The notes: a model not told the origin generated them from the letters alone. A DNA stretch of 64,000 bases from Geosiphon pyriformis (GCA_016748015.1 JAAOMT010000400.1:1-64000), one strand, 5' to 3'; positions 12,383 through 25,679 are shown, counted from the first letter of the stretch. Program-made: numbers and translations.

Positions 12383-14257
12383 TTGTCTGTTAATGGCTCT
12401 AGCTCTGGCTTGACTGGTTTAGAGACCCACTTTAACACTAAAAAGAAGTATATAGAGAGTGTTTACTTTCACAGTACATTATTTAAAAAGCCAAAAAAGC
12501 CTGAAACTGGTGGTGTTGTGGTCGACTTGTTTACTAGCTTTATTAGTTTAGAGGATATTGTGGGCTCTGATATTAAATCTATAGTGTCTTAGAAAAATAA
12601 CATTGATAGCATTATAAGTAGTATTAATAGTCTTTTGGATATTGAAAATATGAAAAACACAGTTATGAAAGAGACCAGTTATGTTAATTTGGATACTTTA
12701 GTGAATGACAAGATAATAGATAACACTATATTAAGAAAAATCTACATTTGCACATATGTATTGGGTTACTTACCAGAAGTGCTGAAATTTGATGTAATAA
12801 ATAATAATAACAACATATTGAATCTTTTATCTCTTAGATTTGCTGGCTTTAAGCAATTGCTAATTGATAAGTTACAAATTCTGGAAAAACATAATTTTTG
12901 TGCTGGTTAAGTCTTTTGCATTAAATATTAAATTATCAGCTGTACTTGACAAAACCAATAGAGATAAATTGTTTTCTATTAAAAAAATTTTTTATTATAT
13001 TAATGGTTTGGAAAAGCTTTAACTCCCTTAAAATTGTCTGGTATTATAAGATCTACTTTTATTTCTGAATTGAGTTTAGACAAAGCTAAAAATCTAGCTA
13101 TTAGTGAAAAAATTTTGGTCAATAATAATATTAAAAAAGTAACAATTATTTAGATCAAGAAATAATTGTTAAGGAAATTCCAGTCGATTTTTTAAAGTTG
13201 GCTGTAAAGTCAGTCTTTTTTAAATTTAATAAAATTGTATTAATCAAGATACAACTGATTGGTTTTTGGCAAAAGATCCTAGTAGAGTATAAATTATCTA
13301 AAATAGCTAATTTGGTTGCAGTTAGATAATTTGTGCTTATGGAAAAAGACTCTGTTCATATAGTAAAAACAATTGGTGATAAACAAATATGAGTATTCAG
13401 AAATCAGTATTAAGCTTTGTTGTATACTTTGCCTGTTAGGACTACTGCTTATGATCTCTTTGATTTGTTGGATTCTTATGATAGGAAAACCTGTTTTATT
13501 GGTTATAATCCAAATTTATATGTGTGTAATAGATATGTAATAGTTTGTTTTTTTGATAAAACATCTAAGTTGGCTGCTATTGATTCTGTTTTAGTTTTTA
13601 AGAGTGTGAATTTGCATTGGACTGGTCTGTTTTTGGCTTATTATGCACAATGTAAACAATTTAGTCATGTTTTTAGTATATATTCTGTAGATAAAAATTC
13701 TGTTGTTTGTAGTAAATGTGTGGTGACTTTTCAGGATCAAACATATTTAGCCAACATATATAAGAAAAAACAAGTGCCAATTGTCTGTTCAGTGTCTTTT
13801 GGTGGTAAAACATGGGCCTAAGTTGTTCTATTTCTCATATGGTGCTTTTGGTTTCTCCTAATATTGGTTTGTTTTTAAATAATAAATCTCTTTTGCTGGT
13901 TTCTTTGGAAATAAATAATAGGTTTGTTACTCTTAAGTGCAGTCTTGCCAGTTTTATGAAGAAAGTATACAAGCTGGCTAAGAAATTAGATACACTTATG
14001 TTAATAGTTTCCCAGCCTAGTCCTGGATGTCAGCTATTAGTGATCTTTTCATTACAAAATTAAGGGGTAGATACAGTAATAAGTAAGAGTTCAGATGTAG
14101 CCACTAGTAGTAAAACTATTGTAGAAGCAGTAAATATTAATACTTTGGTTGTTTCGAGACTAGAAGAGACTTTGAACAGCTTATTAAATACAATTATGGG
14201 CCTGATAACCAAAATAGACAATACTGGCTTGAGTATAAAAGATCTCTTTTCTCAATA
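12383..14257 (+). pseudogene. LINE C ORF1 remnant
   Basis: Open pieces at 12383-12592 and 12635-12910 hold an N-terminal region unlike L2 except for general Ser/Lys richness. Downstream pieces align clearly: around 13250 LIGFWQKILVEY matches the first RRM of L2 and shows the Trp that is a TGA stop there, and 13417-13821 covers the second RRM-like fold (LYTLPVRTTAYDLFDLLDSY). In the knuckle region the sequence reads YAQCKQFSHVFS, so the first Cys is lost. The end (about 14255) keeps the ORF1/ORF2 overlap position but reads ATAA instead of ATGA. Confidence 0.7.
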
Positions 14258-17200
14258 ACAGATCTAGTTTGGGAATTTGCTATGTGCAATGTCCAAAGCA
14301 TTAATGTTTTTGCAAAGCAGGAAGACATTATTTGTTGGCATAAAAAATCAGGTAATTTGGTTTTTATTATTACTGAAATAAAGTTAAAGTCTAGTATTAG
14401 ACCATAAATTATGGATAAGTTTGATGAGATAAGGGTCTTTTTATCTGGTTTGAACAAAGAGTTTCTTGGTGCTGGAATGGCAATTATTATGAACAATTTT
14501 CTGGCTTATCATGTATCTAAAATTAAAAAAGTTTCTGGTCATTTTATTTCAGTTTGGTTTCTCTTTAAAGACAAGCTCTCAATTAGAATTTTGGATTTGT
14601 ATATTAAAGCCAGATTTGATCAGACTGCAGGAATCAACTTTTTTATTGCTAAGGCTATTAACTCCAGCACTTTTATGGTTCTGAGTGAGAATTTCAATAA
14701 AAATGGGTCTAAAAAGAATACAAGTTTCAAATTCTACTTGAATCTGAATTTAATCAATTTTTTTGGTAAATATCTGCTGGTCAAAGTTTTTACTTAGAGC
14801 AATTCAAAGGGTGCTAAAAAAGTCATTGATTATATTTTTGTAAATAAGAGTCTGTTATCTGTGATGGCCAATCATATAATCAATCTCATTTCAGAGTTTT
14901 TTGATACAAATTACAAGACTGTTTTGGTTTTAATTAGTTTGGGTGGTCTCTTAAATGTTTGGTTGAATAGTTTATACAAACAGACTAACAAAGATTATTG
15001 GAAGTTCAAAATTAAGAATGTAAACAATACCAAATAGGCAAGATTTAAAGATTGTGCTTTAATCAGACTTTTAATAATAGAGACTGGGTTTTTTGTGGCT
15101 AGTGTTTGTAGTAATTTGAATACTATATGGGAGTTGTTGGAGAAGATAATAGTGGAATCAGCTAATGAAACATTTTTTAGATATTGGTTCAGTAAATTTG
15201 AATATTCTAGAAACAAACACTCTTCAAAATTTTTTGGGTTGGAATTGTTAATTGCCAAAATTGTTAAGAAGTTAAGCTCAGATAACATGCTTGAAATTAA
15301 TTATCTTGCTAAAAAATGGGCAACTTTGGATGGTAATAAGGCTTTTAAGATTATGAACATAATTCAGAATAGTAAAAGTTCAATAGTTGTTCTTAAACAT
15401 TTGTTAATAGTTTGTAAAAAATACAGAAAGTTCAAGCTTTATAAGTCAAAATTAATTAAGAAAGTGTTTATTAGAAAAAAAATTTAAAAGCACATAGAAA
15501 GTTTTTGTTCTAATAAAAAGGGCATAATCAAAAATATTTTGGACTGGTTCTTTTACAAGATGGTTTTGGATCACTTAGTAATAGAAAATGAGTTGGTGGT
15601 TGAGCCTAATAAAGTAAAACTTAAGGTGGATAAAATTATGGAAGAGTAGATAAAGAAATAGTCAGTGCTCCCAAAGATGTCTGATCTTTAGACTTGTCAA
15701 TATATGTCTTTGAACTATGTTAATGATGGTACTTTTTCTGGTGTAATAAAAGAGATTGATATAAAAAAGCTGTCTTTATTTGTTAATAATTTGCTGAATA
15801 ATAAGGCTGCCAGGTTATTAAAAATATCTAATAAACTTTGGAAAAATTATAGTATAGAGGTGTTGGTTTGTCTTTTAAGGCTATTGAATTTGTGTTTGAC
15901 TTTGAGTGTAATTTTAATTCCTCAAAAAAAAGTGTGGGTTTTGATAATCCCAAAATTTTATAAATAGAATAACATTTTGATAAATACTAAGCCTATTGCA
16001 CTAATTAAGACTGTTCAGAAGATATTATTTAAGATCTTTTCTAATAAAATCTTTTTGGCATACAGCAAATTTGATGTTTTTTGTAGTGATAATTTTTTGG
16101 TGTTAAAAGATACTTCAACTCAATCTCTTATTTTTGTTATTGGGTCAGTTGTTGAGAATGGTCTGGAGAAAAACAAAGAGCTTTAATTGGTGTTGTAAGA
16201 CATATGTAAAGCTTATAATTTAGTGGACTGGCAACATTTAAAGACTAGTTTGCACTGCATTAAAATGTGCAATCAGTTTATCAGGTTTTTTGGCAGTATT
16301 CATAAAGATTGTATTAATAGAGTAATGATAAATTTTGGACTCTCAAGTAGTTATAAGATATATGATGGCTTGAATTAGGATGAAATTTTTTCTTTATTTC
16401 TTTGAAAAATTTTCTATGACCCACTTTTATGTAAGATGAAAAGGCATAAGCACTTATGTAAATACTATATTGATAATAAATTTGTGGCAAAAACTGGTAA
16501 GGTTGAGACTGTTAAAGAAAAAGCTTTTTTTTTAGCAATTGGTGCTTTTGTCAATAACACAATTTGGGTTGGAAATTTTCAAGCTTCTACATAATATATT
16601 TTAAATATTGTCAGTAAGTTTTTTGTTGTTAATAACATTTTAATTAATAATGATAAGACAGTGGCTATTCTCATTAATTAAGATATTAAGTTTGCATCAT
16701 TGTTAATTAATAATTTATCTATCTCAATTGCCAAAAAAGATAAGTTACACAGGTACTTGGGCATTTTTTTATCCACTAAGAGTCTCTTTAAACTTAATTT
16801 GGCTCAGATTTATGTAAATGTTCAGTTTTTCTTAAATGTGATATTAAGGAAGACCATTACAGATAAACAATTTTCTTACTTGGTTTCAGCTGTTTTGTAG
16901 TCTATAGTTAGCTATTAAATGCAATTTAGTTTTGTTTTAATGAGTGTGTGTCACAAGTAAGATATGATAGTTAGAAAATGTCTTAAGGCCAAGGCCAGTT
17001 TGCTCTGTAACTTTCCCAATGAAGTTTTATATTATTTAATTCTGTATGGTTTGAAATCTTTTGAGCAAATGTAATCTAAAGGGAAGTTGGCTTTATTGGT
17101 TTCTTTTTCCAATGTTCATGGTATTTTTGGATGTCTTTTTAAGCATAAATTTTTGGATTTACAGGTTTTAAGATAGTATTCTTTGAATTCTTTACAGTTT

Positions 17201-17315
17201 TCTGTCAAGTTACATGTTAGTTCAGTAAATAATTTTTTGGCTGGCATGGTAAAAATTTTTTTGGAAAATGAGTTGTTTTTAATAAACAACTTGTCTATTG
17301 CTTTTTGCAAACCAA
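14255..17315 (+). pseudogene. LINE C ORF2, EEP and RT part
   Basis: The start codon position is ATA instead of ATG, followed by TDLVWEFAMCNVQ, the EEP N-terminus. EEP continues to about 15040 (14411-14797 is open for 128 residues: FLSGLNKEFLGAGMAIIMNN, and SENFNKNG at the catalytic GDFN block). RT spans about 15560-16900: NNKAARLLKISNKLWKNYS, KPIALIKTVQKILFKIFSNK, and a palm reading FVNN in place of FVDD (about 16545), with both catalytic Asp turned to Asn. Many TAG/TAA/TGA stops occur. Dead copy. Confidence 0.8.
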
Positions 17316-18037
17316 TGTTATTTATAGAATATAGGAAGTATATTAGCATATAAATTAGCCAATCAGAAGTAGTCATAGTAAATGTGGAATTCCAGAATTT
17401 CTCTTAAAGGAATTGCAAGATTCCAAGAATCTCAGAATTCTTAATATAAAGAATTGAAGAATCTCAATTATGTATATATATCAGTAGTATTAGAAGTAGA
17501 AAAAACAGACCTCTCAGTTTAGATTTAATCTAAGTGATCTTTCAACTCACAAATATTAATAAAATAATTATTATCTATTTCAAATTTACTCTCCACTATC
17601 AACACTTCATATTGATAGTAATTGATACTTAACCACACTAAAACAATAGCTCTTAATCATGGCTATTGACAGAATACTAATCATTATTTGCCTTGGCTTA
17701 TTTCTTATTTTTTTTCCTTGTTGTTATTTATTAATTGATTAAAAGATTAAGTACTGAAATACAAACATCATAAAGACTGGTAAGAAATCTGTGAAACAAA
17801 GATAGAACACTCATAGATTTAAGGATAGCTTACCAAGAGAATTACTGACCACTATGTTGAAAAAAAAATTTGACAGAATTGTGATTCTGGAAGGCTACTG
17901 AAACAACAATTAAATCTCTGTTCATTATACAAAGATTTCCACAACAAAATCTTCAGATACCAACACCAAAATATCAATCAAGCACCAAGTTACAGGTTTG
18001 TTATTTGATTTGAGACCCCAAATAATTACTTGTAGCA
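17316..18037 (+). repeat. LTR1 (5' LTR)
   Basis: 722 bp from TGTTATTTATAG to TTACTTGTAGCA. It is preceded by CCAA, which is also found after LTR3. It contains an upstream block rich in GAATTC-like imperfect palindromes, then two hairpins: ACTATCAA (17595-17602) pairing with TTGATAGT (17612-17619), and a CAATAGC/GCTATTG pair near 17643-17667. Confidence 0.9.
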
Positions 18038-18039
18038 TT

Positions 18040-18053
18040 TGGTGCTCCCTATA
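18040..18053 (+). promoter_or_regulatory. Primer-binding-site-like sequence after LTR1
   Basis: TGGTGCTCCCTATA starts two bases after the LTR end. The TGG start fits pairing with a tRNA 3' CCA. I cannot name the tRNA without a tRNA set from this genome. Confidence 0.5.
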
Positions 18054-18099
18054 AGATATAATCCTACAAAAAACTGGTGCCAACAACAATCATTCAAAA

Positions 18100-21000
18100 G
18101 TGGCAGAATCAAAAATCATAGGAGCAAACCATTTAGAATTCGCCAAATCCTTGTTTCAACAGTACAGCCAACAATTAAGATTGAACAATAACTATTTCCC
18201 AGCAGAATCAGCCTTTAACTTCTACATCAATGATAAAATTACAGACTGTTTAAGAGGAACAGTTAACATTGAATCCATAAGAGAAAATTTCTATACAGAA
18301 TTGTTTCAACATACTAGCTTACCAAAAAACTACAGTTTTGCACCAATCATCAGGGAAATCAATCAAACTATTGAAAGGTACACCCAACAACAATTCTTCA
18401 TTACTTATACAGACAAAGACAAAGAAAGATTGCAAACACCAGTGGTAATACCAAAACAGATACAACTACCTACTTGAAAGAAAACCAGAGTTAAATCACC
18501 AACCAATCCATCATACCATTATATACCAGAAAGTGCCATCAATATCTCTTCAACAGATGTGTTCACATCAAACATAATATCAACATTTGGATGACTCTCA
18601 TTTCAAAGTAAACAAAAAAAAGCAGAATTACTAAGAACCTATAGTGATTACTTTAAAAGATTTAAATCGCAATTACCAATGCCATCAGAATTCCGATCAC
18701 TATCATCTCAACCAGATTTTAGAAACACAAGTCCTTGGGAGATAATGGCATTAGAAGAAGAGAAAGAAGAGATTCAAAAATTTAATTATTAAAATCTGAT
18801 TGCAGATTTCCAACTTCGAATTATCAATCAAACCCAGAACTATATCAACCAAATTACCTACTTATAACACAACAGCCAATCTATCAACCACCAGTTTATT
18901 AACCAACAATACCAGTAGTTTATTAACCACAGTTTCAATCTATCTATTGGCCATAGCCTTAAGTAATATATCAACTCCAACCAATTTCAACACTACCAGC
19001 TCAGATGACATTAGGAAATTCCAGATCGAGAATTACCCAAAACTGGCAATTAGTAATGATTGTCTACTAACTGATTCTCAGCTCTTTAAACCAGCCATTA
19101 AAATCACACCAACAGAGTTCAGGAACTGGGTACACCCAAAATCCAAGTTTCTAGAACTATTTAAGTCTCCTGATAACTCCAGAAAACACCATATTTCACA
19201 ACTTGGAAACCAAACAAAAACAGCCACTTACCAACAATATTCTGCCAGCAACCATTACTGAGGACAAATTACTTACCACTATCTTCTCTTTTGAACTCGA
19301 AGAACCAGTTGAAATATTACTATTTAGTGGAGCTGCTCTCGAAAAAAACCCATCACTGCAATGTACACTGATGTCAAAGTTAATAGCCACTCCATCAAAC
19401 TGATTTTAGACAGTGGATCAATTGGCAGCATTATTATGAGACAACTTATGGACCAATTAAGTCACCAAGTTGATTAAGCTGCTAGTGCACAAATTATCAC
19501 TGCTAATGAAATGACCAAAACTCTGATCAGCAAAATTGATGACTTTCCTATAGAAGTCAACAGCATTATCATGCCAATTAAGATATTAGTTATGGAAGCC
19601 ACTCAATATCAAGCACTTATTAATAATAATTGGCTGTCCAAAACCAATGTAATACTTGATTGAAACACGCAGGAACTTCAACTTAACCAGAACAGTTGAC
19701 ACATATGTGTACCAGTTATGTGTGACTATTTCAAGACTATTAACACACCAGCACCTCTTATCAAATTTGAAGAAGAAGAGAAAAAACTGACCTGGAAAAC
19801 CTATCAAGTATTATGGACTGAAGGCGACCACAACAAGTTACTGCCAATACCCTTCTGAAATGACAACAGAAAAAAAAAACAAAAAAATGAACTTACTTGG
19901 AATGCTGACCAAGCCTGGAGAACTGACAATGACCTGAACAAATTATCAACTTGGGAGTGGGAAGAAAATACCAAAGAAAAAGAAAAAGAGTCAGCACCAA
20001 CTACTATTACCATTTATATTCCTTACACTTATACCATACCACCACCATCTAACTATCACTGACCAAAACTAGTATGCATTGACTGTGGCAAAAAGTTGTC
20101 CACAATGGACACATGCTGTGATAATGATAAAAAATGGCAGATGGCAACTAAATTTTATTGCCGTTTATATAATATTGAATGGTTTGGATGACCAAAAAGA
20201 CAAAGAAATGTGGAATGACATTCCTGGGAGAAAAGGAACATGTAACAAATCATGTCAGTACATGATTTTAATAAGTAACTGGATAAAAAAAAGAACATCA
20301 ATAGAAGCTGTCTGAAGAAGAGCAGTAAAACATCTGGACAATTGTCCATACAATGAGATATGATGAATAGCACTTGCCAAAATCAAAGATGTGTCATTAG
20401 AGGAAATCAGAATAGTGAAAAACAATTCTCCAAAACTCATAGAACTCAACTGGAACCCAGAACCAGTCATAAATCTTCTGAATCCAGAGCAATTCCATGA
20501 ACACTACCAAGAATTAGCACCCACTCAAGAAGAACAAAAACAATGCCTAGAAGAAATCAACATTTGACTATGTAACTACTGTTTAATTCCATATAACTTT
20601 CAATATTGTAATAAGTGTGACCTTATTTACAATCCACCACCATGTATAATCTACACAATTCCAGAAGAAGACAAACCAATCAGCAGCTGCGTATTGGAAT
20701 CAGAATCAACTTTCAATCCTGATTTAAACTCTGACAATGATGATGATAAAAACAATGGTTCCAGCTTCACTCAAAATAGCAACAAAAAATACAATGATTG
20801 AAACTCAGATTCAAACTCTAAACAATACATTGCACTTCTTGATCTCTCCAAGAAGCAAGAACTAAAATGGTTTAGTAATAATAACAAAAGTATTATACCA
20901 AAATGCATACATAATACCGATGTAGGATTTAATCTGAAATATCCAGGACAATATGCCATCAAATTGGAACCATATTCATACACTTGCATCAATCTGAAAA

Positions 21001-21103
21001 TAGCACTGGAAATTTCAGCAACAACAATGGTTCAATTAACATCTAGGAGCAGTTTAGCAAAAAAGAGAATCAACATCAGAAAAAGAATAATTGATGCAGA
21101 ATA
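18100..21103 (+). pseudogene. Left internal region: truncated gag, protease, Cys-rich, dUTPase
   Basis: 18100-18477 is the gag N-terminus (125 residues, no ATG visible; it begins at a GTG), ended by a TGA where the right-hand copy has Trp (STWKK). Around 18790 the sequence jumps to what corresponds to about 23690 of the right-hand copy, so the capsid core and CCHC knuckle are deleted. Protease follows (about 19370-19850) with the active-site-like LDSGSIGSI. A Cys-rich part (about 20060-20620) starts CIDCGKKL. A dUTPase start follows (HNTDVGFNLKYPG near 20910, then SRSSLAKKRI). LTR2 cuts the frame within dUTPase motif 3 at 21103. Confidence 0.8.
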
Positions 21104-21884
21104 TGTAATATTACACATAGAATATAGGAAGTATATTAGCATATAAATTAGCCAATCAGAAGTAACCATAGTAAAATATGGAATTCCAGAATTTCTCTCA
21201 GAGGAATTGCAGGATTCCAGAAATTTCAGGATTCTTGTACAAAGAATCACAGAATTCCTGGTGTGAAGAATTGAAGAATTGAGAAATCTCAATTATGTAT
21301 ATATAGTGATAGCATTAGAAGTAAAAAAGACAGACTTTTCTGTTTAGATTTGATCTAAGCAATCTTTCCATTTACAAATATCAATAAACAATTATTCACT
21401 ATCTCCACTATTAATACTTTATGTTGATAATAATTAATACTTAACCACACTGGAACAATAGCTCTTGATCATGGCTATTGACAGGATACTAATCTGCAAC
21501 TACTTTGGTTCATTTTTCTTATTTTTTTTTATTTTTTTTTTATTTTTTTTGTTATTCTTTTGTTTTACTAATTGATTGAAGATTAAATGCTAAAGTTACT
21601 GACATCACAGATAGCCTGATAAAAAACCCAGAAATAAGAGTAAAATTATATATTAATGGATAACTTATCAAAAGGACACAACTGTCAGAATAAATCTGGC
21701 CACCAAGCTGAAAAAGAAATTGGGAAAGCAACTTAATAACAACAGCAATATCATCATTAAATCTCTGTCTATTATACAAAGAACTCCACAACAAAACCTT
21801 CAGAAACCAACATAATTACATTAATTAAATACCAAGTTATGGGTTTGTTATTTGCTTGGAGATCCCAAATAATTGCTTGTAACA
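21104..21884 (+). repeat. LTR2 (internal LTR)
   Basis: 781 bp, ending in TTGCTTGTAACA, followed by a primer-binding-like site and a full internal region, so it acts as the 5' LTR of the right-hand element. Its left side has no purine tract; it abuts the coding sequence IIDAEYV of a dUTPase. The CAATAGC/GCTATTG hairpin is at 21456-21480. Confidence 0.88.
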
Positions 21885-21886
21885 TT

Positions 21887-21904
21887 TGGTGCTCCCTGTG
21901 AGAT
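21887..21904 (+). promoter_or_regulatory. Primer-binding-site-like sequence after LTR2
   Basis: TGGTGCTCCCTGTGAGAT, two bases after the LTR. The first 11 bases are identical to the site after LTR1, supporting a conserved primer site. The matching tRNA is not identified. Confidence 0.55.
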
Positions 21905-21949
21905 ATAATTCTATAGAGAACCAGCACCAACAACCTCATTTAAACAGTA

Positions 21950-24002
21950 GCAGAATCCAAAAAAATAAGAACAAACCATTTGGGATTTGCAAAATCCTTA
22001 TTCCAACATTATCACATCTATCTCGGATTAACAAATAATAGTTGGTCAACAAAATTAGCTTTCAATTGCTATGTTAATAAGAAAATTGTATACCATTTAG
22101 AAGGCCAAAAAGATCCAGAATTCACCTTCAACAATTTTTTCAGTGAACTACTCTAAAGCACTATCCTTCCACAAAACTATTTATTTACACCACTAATCAC
22201 AGAAATAAACAGAAAAATTGAAAAATACACCAAATAAAGATTTTTCTATTATATTTGCTGACAAAAGAAAAGGAAGACTACAAATACCAGTAGGAACCCC
22301 AAAGCAAATCCAACTATCTACTTGGAAGAAACAAAGATTTGATTTATCTGCCAATCCATCTTATTATTACACATCTCAAAGCACTATTAATATAACATTA
22401 ACAGGCATGTCCACCATAAACATAACAACACTATTAAACAAAATTCTATTCCAAAATAAACAAAAGAAAACAGAGTTACTAGGAACATATAGTGATTACT
22501 TTGAGGGATTTAAATCATGATCTCTAATGCCATCAGAAATTTGATTACCACCACCACAACCAAATTTTGGAGCCATTAGTTCTTGGGAAATAACTGACTC
22601 TAAGGAAAAGAAAGGTAGCAATCAGGAAAATAGTAAACAGAACCTGATCTTAGAAAATCCAGAAATTGGGACTCTGGTTAATCAAAACCCAAAAAATCAG
22701 AATGATCGAAACCCCAACATTAATAATCAACAACACTTACCTCTGGTAATCATGATCAATTCACCACTAGCTCTACCAATCAACAATTAGCAACAGCAAC
22801 AGCCACAACCACCACCCCAGCAGCAACTACAACAACAACTTTACCCACCATTAGTTCAACAACAACAACTGATTATGCAAATGGCATATGTACCAATTGC
22901 CAAACTCAAAAAATTTATTGGCAAAGAAGATAATGCTCAGATTTGGCTTAATAATATCACCAAAGCAATCACTGCTAACAATTGGAATGACACCAGAGTC
23001 CTACAGGCCATTTCATATTTTTTGCAAGATACTGCTGATTCTTAGTATCAAAGCTTGATCAACAAACCTGTCACTTTCGACACATTTAAAACAGAGTTTT
23101 TGAGATATTTCAGCAACAATAATAGTATTAATTGCTTAGCTAACACTTTCACTACCATCTAACAAGGAAAAAATGAAGCAGTTACCACTTACTTGGGATG
23201 CTTCCACAGAAATTTGCATCAGATTCAGGCCATACAGACTGATTATTTCACAGTACCACAAATTTTAAATCAATTTATTAGAGGCCTGCACAGTAGCATC
23301 CTTCAACACATACATCCATTGTATTCAGCAGACCTTCAAGCCACCATTATAAATGCCAGAGATTTTAAAGCTGCTGAATTAAAAGCCAATCATGCCCAAG
23401 CTGTAAATCTAGTAATAAATGGATCATCTGACTTGAATTCTAAGTTGAAGCAGTTCAGTGATTCCATCAATCAGAAATTGAAAAGATACTTAGCTAATAT
23501 CAATCAAGCAATTTATCAACCACCACAACAATGCAGCAATCAAAAAAACTCCAATTGTTTCCAAAATCTACTATGTTTGACATTATCAACCAATTAACAG
23601 TGACAACAGAAAACATGCACTTGTTACTATTGTGGTAGACAAAGACACTTGCAAATTGACTGTTACCAATGTTTAAATAACCAATAATTGGGAAATTAAT
23701 ATTGAAACTCCAATTGCCAGTTTCAAATCCTGAGTTATCAATTAAACTTAGCTCCATATCAAACAACTTATATGCCACTGACACAGCAGTCAATGTATCA
23801 ATCACTTATATATCAAGCTTCAATTTATTAGTTAACAACACCTGTCATGTATTAACTGCAGTTTTAGCCTATCTATCAGCCACAGTCTCAAGTAATCTAT
23901 CAACCCCAACAAATTCAAACACTACCACAAAACTTACCTCAAAATGGAATCCAAAGACCAAGACTGACACAACAAAACTGGAAATTATCAATAGTAGTCC
24001 AT
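21950..24002 (+). pseudogene. Right internal region: gag, first part
   Basis: The gag N-terminus (about 21950-22620) matches the left copy (STWKKQRFDLSANPS; LLGTYSDYFEGFKS). A Gln-rich linker follows (22780-22880). The Ty3-type gag capsid core begins near 22890 (IAKLKKFIGKEDNAQIWLNN) and runs to 23597 (ILNQFIRGLHSSI). A zinc knuckle CYYCGRQRHLQIDC (C-x2-C-x4-H-x4-C) lies about 23616-23660. Stops occur at former Gln, Trp and Arg codons (for example TAA before QGKNEAV and TGA after GFKS). The frame is interrupted at 24002 by an antisense solo LTR. Confidence 0.82.
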
Positions 24003-24883
24003 TGTTACAGATAATTATTTGGGGTCTCAAGTCAAATAACAAATCCGTAACTTGGTATTGAATTGGTATTCTGGTGTCAATATCTGAAGGTTTTGTTGTG
24101 GAGTCTTTTGTATAATAGACAGAGATTCAAGTGTTGTCTTTCCCATAGCCTTCCGGAATTACAATTCTGTCAAATTTTTTTTTCAGCATGGTGGCCAGTA
24201 ATCTTGGCAGAGATGCTCTTCTGATAAGCTATCCTTAAATTCTCAATTCCTATACCCTTCTTTTGGGGTCTTTTATCAGGCTATCTTTGACGTCAATAAC
24301 TCAGCACTTAATCTTTAATCAGTTTAGTAAAACCAATGAAATGACAAAACAAAAGAAATAAAAGAAAAAATAAAGAAATAAACAAAAGCAATTGCAAATT
24401 AGTATCCCATCAATAGCCATGATCAAGAGCTATTGTTTTTGTGTGGTTAAGTATCACTTACTATTAACATAAAGTGTTGATAGTGGAGAGTGAATTGAGA
24501 TAGTAAATAATTATTTATTGATATTTGTGAATGAAAGGTTGCTTAGATCAAATCTAAATTGAGAGGTCTGTCTTTTTTACTTCTAATGCTACCACTATAT
24601 ATACATAATTTGAGTTCTATGAAATTGCTCACATTCCCAAGCAATGTCCTATAATTTCTCAAGCAATGCTCACATTACTGAGCAATATGCCATATTTTTT
24701 TAACATCACTCCACATTGCTGAGTGATGTGCTGTGATTTCTGATATTGCTCCACATTGCTGAGCAATGTGCCATACTTTTTGACATTGCTCCACATTGCT
24801 AAGCAATGTGCTTATGTGCTAACTACTACTCTCCTATTGGTCTACTATTTTCCTATATCTGTTTTCCTTTTCTATAAGTAACA
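24003..24883 (-). repeat. Antisense solo LTR inside gag
   Basis: 881 bp. Read on the minus strand it runs from TGTTACTTATAG to TATCTGTAACA. It is flanked by the 4-bp duplication CCAT (23999-24002 and 24884-24887). Internal sequence (hairpin blocks at 24410-24470, AAATAATTATCTGTAACA end) shows it belongs to the same LTR family as LTR1-3, with a longer U3-like part. That part holds five tandem 40-41-bp units (24630-24810), each centred on a palindrome such as CACATTGCTGAGCAATGTG (24752-24770). Confidence 0.9.
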
Positions 24884-25679
24884 CCATCAACTGATCCCCA
24901 GTTTCTCAATTCAGCCATCAGAATCTTGACAACAGAATTCGAACACTGAATACACCCAAAACCTAAATGTCTAACAGTACTTAAGCCTTCTGGTTACCCC
25001 AGAAAACATCTTTCTTAACAACTGGGAACTCAACCAAAACAAATCACCCACTAACAATATACTTCTAATTACTATAACCAATGATGAATCACTAGCAGCA
25101 ATTTTTCTATTTGAATTTGAGGAACTATCACAAATACCATTGTTCAGTAGAGCTACACTCAAGGAGAAACCTATTACTGCCATGTACACTAATGCTAAAG
25201 TTGATGGTCAGGCCATAAAACTGATTCTAGATAGTGGTTCAGTAGGCAGCATCATTATCAGACAACTCATAAATCAATTAAGTTGTCAAGTTAACTATGT
25301 TGCCAGTGCAAAAATTATTACTGCTAATGGAACCACAAAAATGCTTATTGGAGAGATTAATGAGTTTTTATTCAAAATCAATGGTCTCATTATGTCCATT
25401 AAAGTTTTGGTAATGGAAGTTATTCAATACCAAGCTTTAGTTGATAACAACTGGCTGTTTAAGACCAATACCATACTTGACTGGACCACACAGGAACTAC
25501 AATTCAGCCAAAATAGTCAACACATGCAGGTTCCAGTCATGTGTGAACACTTTAAAGTTTTTTCAAGAAACCAACTATTGATCGAGCTGAAGGAAGTAAA
25601 GGAGAAACCTATCTGGAAAGTGTACCAAGTCTTTTGGACCAATGAAAATCACAACAAATTACCACCAATACTCTTGTAG
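24884..25679 (+). pseudogene. Right internal region: gag end and aspartic protease
   Basis: Sequence resumes after the solo LTR in register with the left copy. The open part 25140-25679 (179 residues) contains LILDSGSVGSIIIRQL, a retropepsin-like D-S/T-G active site (about 25225-25255), and the downstream MEVIQYQALVDNNWL, also found in the left copy. The frame ends in TAG at 25677. The role is maturation of Gag-Pol in the original element; here it is cut off from gag and RT. Confidence 0.8.

Larger units (their letters stand above)
12242..17315 (+). mobile_element. LINE copy C, 5' part (split by the LTR element)
   Basis: Plus-strand LINE of the same superfamily but a divergent subfamily: the ORF1 N-terminus differs from L2. 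It runs from a pyrimidine-rich leader through ORF1 and ORF2 to the end of the RT-distal region, and stops exactly at 17315. The homologous sequence resumes at 31806-31810. Bases 17312-17315 (CCAA) are repeated at 31806-31809, so an LTR element inserted here with a 4-bp target duplication. The copy is strongly AT-biased and broken by many stops. Confidence 0.88.

Noticed and set aside
24630-24810. CRISPR-like array, because of regular palindromic units
   Set aside because: The units are contiguous with no unique spacers, and lie in an LTR of a eukaryotic retrotransposon.
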